DNA of 11,887 nt from CAJBLF01 sp964542965 (lineage in GTDB: Bacteria > Patescibacteriota > Gracilibacteria > Absconditabacterales > Absconditicoccaceae): positions 1 to 11,887 of the forward strand of contig CAZIVH010000027.1 of the NCBI GenBank assembly GCA_964542965.1. Direction: 5' to 3'. The position numbers were made by a program, and so were the translations under genes. The notes under the pieces were generated by a model. The model was given only the letters and a program-made list of their open reading frames with translations. It ran no database searches and was not told where the DNA came from. Positions within the stretch are counted from its first letter, which is position 1. Each line of letters begins with the position of its first letter. Positions 1 through 7,676 of this stretch are shown in pieces.

Positions 1-1235
1 TAGTGTTTGTGCGGGTTCTTGGTTTTGCTAGTATCACCAGTAACGAGCTTGTCGTAGATCTTCTGTTCTACCGCGAAATGCTCTGAATTATTCCGATCGA
101 CCTCTAGATTCAATAGCTGTGTGAATTTCTGGAGGATGAAGAATTTTTCCAAGCTTTCTTCGGCAGCTTTGGTGATATCATCAAAGAATGCTTTCGCTTT
201 TTCATCTCCCATATTTTTGAAGTATGCGTCCATTTTCTCTTTTCCTCACAATCTCTGCTCGAGATTCTTGATTCTTGATTTCAATTCTTCGTTGACCAAT
301 GTCTGAGGGATAGCTACCTTCATGGATTTATTCCTGATGGTGGTCAGCACCTCCTCTATTTTTTTGATCAATTCCTGATCGTATTTTTGGTGTTCGATAG
401 ATTCCTTGATATAGTTGATGAGGTCGTCCTGATTCTGTAATTTTGTATCTTCTCCGAAAAGCTTTTTGATCATTTCTGGAGTCATTTCAGGCAAGACGAT
501 TTTCTTGATATCTTTTACGGTAAGTTTTATTTTTTCTGCTTTCACGTCTCCTTTTTTGTTGTGTAATACTGCAGGAAGTTTCTTTTCGTCGTGATCCAAT
601 TCAAAGCTTTCGTCCTTTTTCTTGTCGATGAACGTCTTTGGAAAGAACGGATCTTCGTTGAATTCCTGTTCTCCTACATAGGTATGTCCTGTATGGAGCA
701 CTTTCCCTTCTTTGTCGAGATATTCGAGTGCAATCTTTGAAATGGTATCGAGTTGGATACTGTCCGTGTCTTGATAGTCAGCATATTGTTTTTTGATATT
801 CATCAACGTACCTTCTATCTCTTCTTGGGTAGGCTCATTCTCTATAGGAGTGATAGCTACTTTTTCCCGATCCTTATTAATGATTTCCACTTCAGGGAAA
901 ATATCCAATTTAAGGTCTATGATAGTTTTTCCGTCTTTTTCCTCTTGTTTGAGATCATATGGTTCCCCTATCAATTTCAATTCTGGCTGCTCCTTGAGCA
1001 ATTCTTGCAATCCTGTATTGATGAGTTTCTCATATGCTCCGATAGAGAGATATTCTGGTTTGATATTTTTTTCTACCATATCCAATGGCGCAGCTCATTT
1101 CCTGAATCCTGGCGCTTCATAGTCTTTTTGGAATTCCTTGAGCATGATAAGCTTAGCATCTTCATATTCTTTTGTAGTGACGGTAAGTTGAATCTCATAA
1201 TTTGCATGCGTTCATTTCTTTACTGTTTTTTCCAT
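1..1235 (-). CDS. tig: Trigger factor, ribosome-associated chaperone (C-terminal end at window edge)
   Basis: Trigger factor binds the ribosome at the peptide exit site and shields nascent chains. Translated with UGA as Gly, 411 codons are visible. The ribosome-docking signature GFRKGAAP lies at about residues 43-50 in the N-terminal domain, and its second Gly is a UGA. A region in the position of the FKBP-type PPIase domain (about 163-248) is poorly conserved, so isomerase activity is doubtful. The C-terminal chaperone arms (about 249-400) contain the typical SMKVAIPQTLVNEEL stretch. The ATG at 1235 is chosen because it puts the N-terminal domain at normal length; there is no Shine-Dalgarno sequence. 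Only three in-frame UGA codons are seen, near residues 8, 47 and 330. The last two bases read TA, so a TAA or TAG stop probably lies just outside the window. Total length would be close to the family's usual 400-450 aa. Confidence 0.93.
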
Positions 1236-1247
1236 GATAACAAAAAA

Positions 1248-1253
1248 ATTATA
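1248..1253 (-). promoter_or_regulatory. Possible -10 element of tig
   Basis: On the minus strand a perfect TATAAT sits 12 bp before the tig start codon. No convincing -35 hexamer lies 16-18 bp further upstream. If it is used, transcription would begin only about 5-7 nt before the ATG, giving an almost leaderless mRNA. The surroundings are very AT-rich, so a chance match is possible. Confidence 0.35.
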
Positions 1254-1323
1254 TAAAAAAACTGACTGACTCTTGTGTATGGAAAACCGCTCCGATTTCA
1301 ACTATAATTTTTACTCCTCCCAA

Positions 1324-1346
1324 CCCTCCTCTAAAATAAAGGAGGG
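1324..1346 (+). other. GC-rich hairpin in tig/sorting-protein gap
   Basis: CCCTCCT at 1324-1330 pairs with AGGAGGG at 1340-1346 around a 9-nt A/T-rich loop. A T-rich run follows on the plus strand (1347-1355), which is the layout of a plus-strand terminator, but no plus-strand gene precedes it. It resembles the hairpin at 7632-7651 before pth, so it may be a copy of a recurring intergenic element rather than a dedicated terminator. Confidence 0.45.
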
Positions 1347-1356
1347 ATTATTTTTC

Positions 1357-1390
1357 TAAAAAAATAAAAAGTCCCTCTATTTTAGAGGGA
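1357..1390 (-). terminator. Rho-independent terminator, second of tandem pair
   Basis: A perfect 8-bp stem (TCCCTCTA/TAGAGGGA, 1372-1390) with a 3-nt loop is followed on the minus strand by CTTTTTATTTTTTT. It lies about 100 bp downstream of the sorting-domain protein's stop and backs up the terminator at 1404-1434. Confidence 0.7.
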
Positions 1391-1403
1391 TATAGGGAGT
1401 AAT

Positions 1404-1434
1404 AAAAAAACCCTCCCAGCAAAAACTGGAAGGG
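1404..1434 (-). terminator. Rho-independent terminator of the sorting-domain protein gene
   Basis: On the minus strand CCCTTCCAG (1434-1426) pairs with CTGGGAGGG (1419-1411) over 9 bp with one G-T wobble and a 6-nt loop. Seven T residues follow (1410-1404). It lies about 55 bp after the stop codon at 1489. Confidence 0.8.
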
Positions 1435-1488
1435 GTGGTACATCTTGTCTTGGGGAAGCGTTAGGGATCTATAACGCATAAGACAAGT

Positions 1489-3039
1489 TTAATTCTTTGT
1501 AAACATCTTATTGGTTTTTACGCCATCAACGATAACGCTGAGGATGTAGGTGCCTTGAGGAAGGTTACTTATATTCAATGCTTTTGCATTGTGTTCAATC
1601 AGGATTACCTGACCGAGCAAAGTAAGTACTTCTACCTGAAATTTTTCGATTCCAATAGAGATGTTGAGTTGTTCGTTCGCCGGATTCGGATAGATGGAGA
1701 ATGAAACCATTACCACGTCTTCTGTTCCTGTGATCAATGGATCTTTTATGATCCAGTTTGATTTCACGATCACATTGGATTTGGTACCATTACAGTCCGG
1801 AGTTTCAAACCCTACGAAATACTTTATGTACGTAGGATTCGGCCCAACATAATTATACATCTGCACGCTTCCATTTACGGTAGCTACAAGATGCACATTA
1901 TTGGAGGCATCTATACCGTAGAGGTAATAATACGTGACAACAAGCCCTTCGTAATGAGACCAAGTAAACCCGTAGGTATTGCTTGGTTGATCATACGCAC
2001 TCAACAAGGTGATTGTTTTGTGATAGGATGACAGAGTTGATTCATTTCCGCAGGTATCGATTACCGCTATTTTGTAGCTGTAACTTTGTGCTTGTGGATT
2101 TGAGGCTGTGTCCAAGAAATGCGTTGTTGTCTTGTATACCGTTCCAATCGGCACCCAGTTGATACCATCTTCTTTGTAAATCCGTACGGAATCAGCGTTA
2201 CCTGGTAAATTACTTGTCCAGTTAACATTATTCTTCCATGTCGTAGTATCGAATTCCACAAAACAGATTTGTTCTCCGATAGGCATTAAGGTTGTAATCT
2301 GCACACTATCGCGGCCATTGCAGCCGTTATTGTCTGTCAGATCTACCCAATAGATCCCACTCGAATTGACTGTAAGTGTAGGTGTAGTAGCTCCTGTGGA
2401 CCATTGATAGGTCGCAACATTAGTGCTTCCCGGATCCAAAATTACACTTGGTCCCCAACAAAAAGTTTGATCTGCTCCGAGATTGGGAGCGTTAGGATTG
2501 GATTGAGTGATAGTGATATCATACGTCCCTATCCCGCAGGCATTGGTAACCGTAACAATATACGTACCAGGTGTGGTTACAGTAATTGTTTGTGTAATCT
2601 CTCCTGTTGACCAAAGATATGTTGCTGCTTGTCCTCCAGGATTCTGGTTTTGTGCATCCAGAGTTAATGAGAATGTAGTAGTACAAAACGATGTATCAGT
2701 CACCATACATGTTGGTTCTGTAGGCGGAGATGAAATAACATAAAGATAAAAATTTTTAGTTACTTCATCAGAATAAAAATTCCATTGGTTTAAAACTGTA
2801 GTAACAATTACTGAATCTTCATCTATAATACTACTGCCTGTTGGTGGATCCCATATAATGGAGTTGATAGCTATAGTTGGCTTATGGACAATTATGGTGT
2901 CCAAAGGAGCACAAAAATAGAAACGTTCTTCATTATTAGTATTATTAAGATACACATGTACATGAGAAGCGAAACTCTTGGAGCTCCAACTCATACTGAT
3001 AAGGATCAGCAAAAATACGAACATTTTTTTTGTTTTCAT
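1489..3039 (-). CDS. Secreted protein with Ig/PKD-like repeats and T9SS type A-like C-terminal sorting domain
   Basis: 516 aa. Residues 1-25 are a signal peptide (MKTKK, hydrophobic core, cleavage likely after SFA). Two Ig/PKD-like repeats follow (about 115-178 and 187-250), each with a WSTG motif and a PGTY/SGIY strand. Fibronectin III-like regions span about 258-345 and 350-425. Residues about 446-516 match the type A sorting domain of the Bacteroidota Por/type IX system: SIYPNPA, LLGQ, and LPQGTYILSV near the end. In Bacteroidota this tail directs passage across the outer membrane. About 31 glycines are all GGN and none is UGA, unlike the neighbours. The ATG at 3039 is preferred over one at 3111 because the upstream ATG would place a promoter inside the gene and add a non-secretory N-terminus. 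The stop is TAA. The exact function is unknown; a surface adhesin-like role is inferred. Confidence 0.85.
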   Translation of the reverse strand: MKTKKMFVFLLILISMSWSSKSFASHVHVYLNNTNNEERFYFCAPLDTIIVHKPTIAINSIIWDPPTGSSIIDEDSVIVTTVLNQWNFYSDEVTKNFYLYVISSPPTEPTCMVTDTSFCTTTFSLTLDAQNQNPGGQAATYLWSTGEITQTITVTTPGTYIVTVTNACGIGTYDITITQSNPNAPNLGADQTFCWGPSVILDPGSTNVATYQWSTGATTPTLTVNSSGIYWVDLTDNNGCNGRDSVQITTLMPIGEQICFVEFDTTTWKNNVNWTSNLPGNADSVRIYKEDGINWVPIGTVYKTTTHFLDTASNPQAQSYSYKIAVIDTCGNESTLSSYHKTITLLSAYDQPSNTYGFTWSHYEGLVVTYYYLYGIDASNNVHLVATVNGSVQMYNYVGPNPTYIKYFVGFETPDCNGTKSNVIVKSNWIIKDPLITGTEDVVMVSFSIYPNPANEQLNISIGIEKFQVEVLTLLGQVILIEHNAKALNISNLPQGTYILSVIVDGVKTNKMFTKN

Positions 3040-3083
3040 AACGCTATTTTGTTTTGATTTTTTACTTTTGTTTAATTGAAAAT

Positions 3084-3111
3084 AGTATATAAATTTCCTT
3101 TTAAAAGTCAA
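3084..3111 (-). promoter_or_regulatory. Sigma70-like promoter of the sorting-domain protein gene
   Basis: On the minus strand TTGACT (3111-3106), a 16-bp spacer and TATACT (3089-3084) form a strong sigma70-type promoter. Transcription would start near 3077, leaving a leader of about 37 nt that contains AAAACAAAA before the ATG. The Bacteroidota-type TTTG/TAnnTTTG promoter is not seen. This promoter starts 18 bp after the stop of the glycine-rich gene upstream. Confidence 0.65.
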
Positions 3112-3128
3112 TCTAAGGTAATATATAT

Positions 3129-4883
3129 TTAATTATCTAGTTGCTTTCGTACTGATCCATCACATCCATAGAATGATCATCATTTATAGATAATATTTCA
3201 TTCAGAATCACATGTAGATCATGTATCAATTGTAGATGTATACAAAAGTATTTTTTCACGAACAATTATTTCATTTGAAGTAATACTTGAATTGTTTTGA
3301 ATAGTTCCACTAACATCTAATGCAGCACCTGGATTTGCTATATTAATTCCTACACCTCCAGATTTATCATCTTTACTATAAGGAGCATTAATCAAAAACG
3401 TTCTTGTTCTTCATCCAGTAAAAGGATTGTTAGCTGAATTTCGAATAAAGGTATTGGCTTTATTTTGCAGTATTGCTTGATATCATCACGCAAAACTATT
3501 CATAGAGTTTATTATTACATTATATCTTCACCCAGGAATTACAGAATAAGCAGATTCTAATCATCTTATTGTATTCTCTTGTCATCATCCAATAAATGAT
3601 TTATCACTATTCCATATACTATTAGCCAATCCTCAACCAATAAATGAATAATCAGTTCATCCTATTGTATTTTGATATCATCAAACAATTGTACTATATT
3701 CTGATCATCATTGTATACTACTATCATAACCTCATCAAATAAAGCATCGTTGACTACTGTCATTTATTTCATTTGAATGTCATCAAACTATCACACTCTT
3801 AGTTGATCATCAAGTTATCATATTTCACATTCCTCATCAAACAAATCAAAAATCCGTAAAATATATTTTATTAGCGAATCATCAAACTATCGATGATGGT
3901 ACGTTGTCTGTTATTCATATAATTTTATTACTGTTTCATCAAACGATATTAGAATGACTACTTCAACTAACAGTATTAGAATCTCATCCTCCTATAAACG
4001 CAGAATTTGTATTTATTATATCATTACCCTTATTTCATCATCCTACTATTGCTGAATATGTTCATTGAATATCATTTCCATTCCCTCATCAAATAAATGA
4101 TGTATCTCATGTTATATTATTTAAATTTCCCCCTCATATACTTGAATTTATTCAACTGATATTATTACTATACTCCCCTGCGATGAAATTTCCTATCACT
4201 TGCAAAGGAGCTTTTGGACCTGTAGTTCCTATACCTACATAGCCAGAAGGACCTAATACATTTACATACGGAATTCATGGCAATCCTATATAGAATAGAT
4301 CTGGTGTCCCATCTCCGCCGATAGTCCGTGTTCTCGTCTGATTGATGAAATGAATGCTTGCTGCATTGCCTGGATTCGTCTCTTCCAGTGCTAGTTCTGT
4401 ATCTGCATTGCTTGTTATGTGTAACTTACCGCTAGTAGGTGAAGCATTTCCTATACCCACATGATTGCTATTGAGATTATAAATATCGCCTCATAAGATT
4501 CCCGTCCATAGTCCGTCTCATCATCACATTCCTCCACCTGCTCATGATACTACGAGATCATTACTATACACATAGATAAGATTTCCGTTATCATCTATTC
4601 CCAACACCATTCATGAAAAATTTGTTTCCTGATTTAGGATTCCGGTATTTATATATATACCTCATGAAGATATTTCCATCTCTAGTTGTGCATCGTCAGT
4701 TCCATCTTCGGTGATGCTTACTTTGGCTATCGTCTGCCATGCATTGTCGATTACGGAAGGTATCTCTACATATCACAATACCATCAATGACGCGAATCCT
4801 AGGACAATCGTCAAAAACAGCAAGATGAGGTTCCTGATTGAGATGTCGTGTGCGTGCAGATTATACGATCTGAACATATTCAT
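3129..4883 (-). CDS. Membrane-anchored glycine-rich beta-roll surface protein
   Basis: 584 aa, readable only with UGA as Gly: about 51 of 101 glycines are UGA, often as adjacent TGATGA pairs. One membrane segment or signal anchor lies at about residues 18-38, with the rest presumably outside the cell. Three copies of a VGIG..P...L.V motif occur near 142, 216 and 511; this motif is common in tail-fibre-like and adhesin-like proteins. Residues about 246-470 hold some 14 imperfect repeats of the form S-x-I-V-G-G-G-x-x-N-x-I-x-G spaced about 14-20 residues apart, which recalls YadA-type head repeats and suggests a stacked beta structure. The C-terminal 30 residues contain a C/C pair in a TCDSEGN...FYGCDG setting. 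Start ATG at 4883 (a second Met follows at codon 3), stop TAA. The family is not identified; an adhesin or attachment role is inferred. Confidence 0.88.
3866..4148 (-). repeat. First part of the in-gene SxIVGGGxxNxI repeat array
   Basis: This marks roughly the first seven repeat units (about residues 246-340) of the glycine-rich protein; the array continues in the same style down to about 3474. Units share a G-G or G-G-G core usually containing TGATGA, followed by an N-x-I turn. Spacing varies with insertions, so it is a protein-level repeat and not a clean DNA tandem repeat. Confidence 0.7.
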
Positions 4884-4894
4884 GATGAAATGAT

Positions 4895-4968
4895 AAAACG
4901 CTCAAACGCTCAAGCGATACTTTATTACGTCATTTTTTCGTTTCTTCGCTTAGGCGTTTAGTCCTTAT
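4895..4968. repeat. Octamer-built imperfect palindrome, left copy
   Basis: The left arm has AAACGCTC at 4896-4903 and again at 4904-4911, then AAGCGATA. The right arm carries the reverse-oriented 8-bp units TTTCTTCG (4941), CTTAGGCG (4949) and TTTAGTCC (4957). Positions 4904-4917 and 4946-4959 are complementary at 12 of 14 positions. If the promoter at 4974-5002 is used, this palindrome lies in the 5' leader of the glycine-rich gene. Confidence 0.6.
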
Positions 4969-4973
4969 AAGTA

Positions 4974-5002
4974 ATTATATCCGGAAATGGCGGAAAATGC
5001 AA
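4974..5002 (-). promoter_or_regulatory. Putative promoter of the glycine-rich surface protein gene
   Basis: On the minus strand TTGCAT (5002-4997), a 17-bp spacer and a perfect TATAAT (4979-4974). The predicted start near 4967 gives a leader of about 84 nt that contains the left octamer palindrome. Confidence 0.5.
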
Positions 5003-5011
5003 ATTTAGAAC

Positions 5012-5091
5012 GACAAAATGATCAAACGTTAAAACGCTCAAATGATGCTATTTTGTATCATTTAGTCGTTTAGTCGTTTGTTCGTTTAGTC
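5012..5091. repeat. Octamer-built imperfect palindrome, right copy
   Basis: Two 37-nt arms (5012-5048 and 5055-5091) are separated by a 6-nt loop and are complementary at about 27 of 37 positions. The left arm is a run of 8-bp units AAATGATC, AAACGTTA, AAACGCTC, AAATGATG (5016-5047). The right arm has TTTAGTCG at 5061 and 5069, TTTGTTCG at 5077 and TTTAGTCT at 5085. The conserved core of each unit is AAAYG (or CRTTT on the other strand) plus three variable bases. It ends right at the putative infB -35 element. Confidence 0.65.
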
Positions 5092-5119
5092 TTGATATTG
5101 TCGTCTATATTTATACTAT
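5092..5119 (+). promoter_or_regulatory. Putative infB promoter
   Basis: TTGATA at 5092-5097 is followed by TATACT (5112-5117, 14-bp spacer) or the overlapping TACTAT (5114-5119, 16-bp spacer). Transcription would start near 5125, about 25 nt before the ATG. Neither combination is ideal, so this is tentative. Confidence 0.4.
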
Positions 5120-5150
5120 CATCTCACATTTTTACGTTATTTTCCATTCT

Positions 5151-7529
5151 ATGCCAAAGACTCCAATAAAAACTTCTGTAAAAAAAGCTTCTGATGTAGC
5201 TGATAAAGCCATAAAAACGAAGGTCATCAAAAAAGAAACTGATGCTTCTCTCAAAAAAGCAAAAAAAGCTGCTGAGACAGAAAAAGATACCGCATCCAAA
5301 GTCCTCAAAGCGGATGAGCTTGCTTGATGAGGGTTTTTGTCGTGATTGTGATTCAAAAAAGTCGAAAAGACAGAGAAACAGAAGGAGGAAGAAAAACGCA
5401 TAGAACAGGAAGAACAAGAAAGCATCGTCCTTGAAAAACCGAGACGTGCAACATTTTCATTCGATAAAGTGGAAGTCTGAACTACGAAAATAGTCTGAAG
5501 GGAAGATTCTTCTTTTGTAGGAAGAGAAAGAAGACCAGCTAAACCTGTAAGGCCTGCAAAACCGTCAAGACCTCCCCAAAGAGGAGATCAACCTCATAGA
5601 GCGTTCAATAAACCAACCTTTTCTCAAGGGAAAGTCGCTCCTGCGAAACATCATGTGCCTTTTCAAAGACCCGCATCTTTTCAAAGGCCTACCCCTCAAC
5701 AAGCCCCTGTCCATGTAGCTCCTAAAGTACAAAAAATAGCTACCACATCAGCAAATCTTGTTAAAAAAGCAGAAATATTCATTGACGATAAGATTACCGT
5801 AAAAGAATTCTCTGAAAAAATGTGAGTCCCATTGCCTGAACTTATGAAGAAGTTACTGCAAAACAAAATCATGACCTCTATCACCGCTTCATTGGATTTT
5901 GATACCGCGAATCTGATCGCTTCAGAATTTTGAATCGCTGTAAAAAAGCATGAAAATAAGGTGGATGTGCAGACATTCATGAGTGGCGATTTGCAAGCCA
6001 TCCTTGATATGGATAAAGAAGCAGAGCATCTTTTGCCGAGATCACCTATCGTCACTGTTATGGGACACGTAGATCATGGAAAGACATCATTATTGGATTA
6101 TCTCAGAAAAACCGTTGTTGCTGAGGGTGAAGCATGAGGTATCACCCAATCTATCTGAGCTTCTGTCGTAAATTATAATGGCAAAGAGATATGTTTCATC
6201 GATACTCCAGGTCACGAATTGTTTACGAGTTTAAGAGCAAGAGGAGCAAAATTGACAAATATAGCGATCATTGTTGTCGCTGCTGACGATAGTGTGATGC
6301 CACAAACTATTGAATCTATCTGACATGCCAAAGAATCTGGCGTCCCTATTATAGTTGCCATCACCAAAATAGATAAGCCGGGTAAAAATTTGGATCAGAT
6401 CAAACAGGATCTTGCTGCAGCTGGTTTGACTCCAGAAGATCGATGAGGAGATACCCCTATGATCGGTATATCTTCAAAGACCGGACAAGGCATACCTGAA
6501 TTATTGGAAACGGTGTTGCTTCAAGCAGAGATACTTGATCTCAAATACAATCCTGACAGATCTGCGGTGTGAGTTGTTGTAGATGCGCACAAAGATCCTA
6601 AACAAGGAGTCGTTTCTACTATCATAGTCATGACAGGGACATTGAAAGTCTGAGACATCATCGTAGCATACAACACTACAGGAAAGATCAGAAGGATGCA
6701 GAACTGGAAAGGTCAAAGCATCGTCAAAGCTACAGGATGAGAACCCGTACAGGTGCTCGGTATCACCGATTTACCGGAACCATGACGTATTGTGGAAGTG
6801 GTAAAGAACGAAAAAGAAGCGCAAGAAAAGATTGGACTCATCCAAGAACAAGTCAATAAAAATTCATGAGAATCTGCAGTCCACCAATTCATCAACCAAT
6901 TACAATCAGGAACTCAATGAGCTGAATTGAAGCTTATCCTTAAATCTGACGGATCAAGTAGTCTGGAAGCGTTGCAACAAGCGGTTAACTGAATCCAATT
7001 GCCGAAAAACGTCACAATAAAAGTCATTCAGGCTAACGTAGGACATTTCTCTGATTCTGATCTTGCATTGGCTCAAGCATCATGAGCACTACTTCTCGGA
7101 TTCAATATTTCTCTCAATGCATTGCTTAAGAAAAAAGCAGACAGTCTCAAAATAGAGATGAAAAACTTCGATATCATCTACGAACTCACTGATTATCTCA
7201 ATAAATTATTATTAGGAATGGTAGAGATAGAGAAGCATGAAGTGATGTTTGCTAAGCTCGAAGTCTTATGAATATTCTTCACCAAAAATAAAGATATGAC
7301 GATCTGAGGAAAAGTCATTTATGGAAAACTCCATGGGAAACCTAAGTTCACGGTTATGAGAGGTGAAGATATCCTCTGTAACGGTAACGTAGTCTCATTA
7401 CACAAGAATAAGGATGAAGTCAAAGAAATAGGTGAAGGTGAAGAATGCGGTGTCAAAGTAACTACCGGTAAAAAGATTGAGATAGGAGATGTTATCGAAT
7501 TCTTCGAGATGCAAGACGTAGTAGATTAA
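5151..7529 (+). CDS. infB: Translation initiation factor IF-2
   Basis: 792 aa with about 22 in-frame UGA codons read as Gly. IF-2 is the GTPase that brings initiator fMet-tRNA to the ribosome. Residues 1-215 are a basic Lys/Ala/Pro/Arg-rich linker region; an IF2N-like segment spans about 217-290. The G domain has GHVDHGKT at 305-312, EAGGITQSIGA at about 327-337 (UGA at 329 and 336, both family-invariant Gly), DTPGHE at 351-356, TKID at 405-408 in place of the usual NKID, and SSKTG at 441-445. Domains II, III and IV follow, the last with the TIGGKVIYGK-type beta barrel ending near the C-terminus. The ATG at 5151 fits the putative promoter and there is no Shine-Dalgarno sequence. Stop is TAA. 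The gene is divergent from the glycine-rich surface gene. Confidence 0.97.
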
Positions 7530-7676
7530 CAAAAATAACGTGCCCTCTTTATTTTCAAAGAGGGAGGTATCCGAATTTTCGGATGGGAGATTTCACTAAA
7601 AGTTTATTAAATCCTCCACCCTTCGGGTCCCCCTCCTTTCAGTAAAGGAGGAACGTTTTAATTGATTTTTTGGACA
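7530..7676 (+). other. infB-pth gap with three hairpins
   Basis: 147 bp with no gene. CCCTCTTT/AAAGAGGG (7543-7564) forms an 8-bp stem but lacks a T run. ATCCGAA/TTCGGAT (7569-7584) is a second perfect stem. CCTCCTTT/AAAGGAGG (7632-7651) with a 4-nt loop is followed by T-rich sequence. No clear promoter for pth is visible after the last hairpin. Confidence 0.7.
7632..7670 (+). terminator. Possible rho-independent terminator or attenuator before pth
   Basis: A perfect 8-bp stem (7632-7639 with 7644-7651) with loop CAGT is followed by AACGTTTTAATTGATTTTTT. It could end infB transcription, but it lies only 26 bp before the pth ATG and no good promoter follows it, so partial read-through into pth is plausible. 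Confidence 0.55.

Larger units (their letters stand above)
4884..5150. other. Divergent intergenic region between the glycine-rich gene and infB
   Basis: 267 bp with no gene. It carries putative promoters in both directions and two large imperfect palindromes assembled from 8-bp units (4895-4968 and 5012-5091). Short ORFs crossing it on either strand have no recognisable content. Confidence 0.8.

Noticed and set aside
753..1256. Long plus-strand open frames opposite tig (also 793-1122)
   Set aside because: They are antisense to a clear trigger factor gene, with Phe/Ile-rich low-complexity translations and no recognisable domain.
1236..1488. A gene or structured RNA in the tig/sorting-protein gap
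   Set aside because: Only hairpins of terminator type and an AT-rich promoter region are seen; no open frame with content and no tRNA-like fold was found.
3040..3111. Upstream ATG at 3111 as start of the sorting-domain protein
   Set aside because: It would place a strong TTGACT/TATACT promoter within or at the start of the coding region and put 24 Lys/Tyr-rich residues in front of a textbook signal peptide.
4895..5092. CRISPR array
   Set aside because: Units are only 8 bp, contiguous and inverted about a centre; there are no 20-40 bp repeats with unique spacers and no cas genes.
5124..5425. Two overlapping minus-strand open frames opposite the 5' end of infB
   Set aside because: They mirror the Lys/Ala-rich N-terminal linker of IF-2, giving Phe/Ser-rich translations; neither has a plausible promoter or family match.
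5319..7300. TGA codons in infB as pseudogene stops, frameshifts or selenocysteine
   Set aside because: About 22 TGA codons keep the frame perfectly and sit at Gly positions; decay would not do that and no selenocysteine insertion element pattern is needed at glycine sites.
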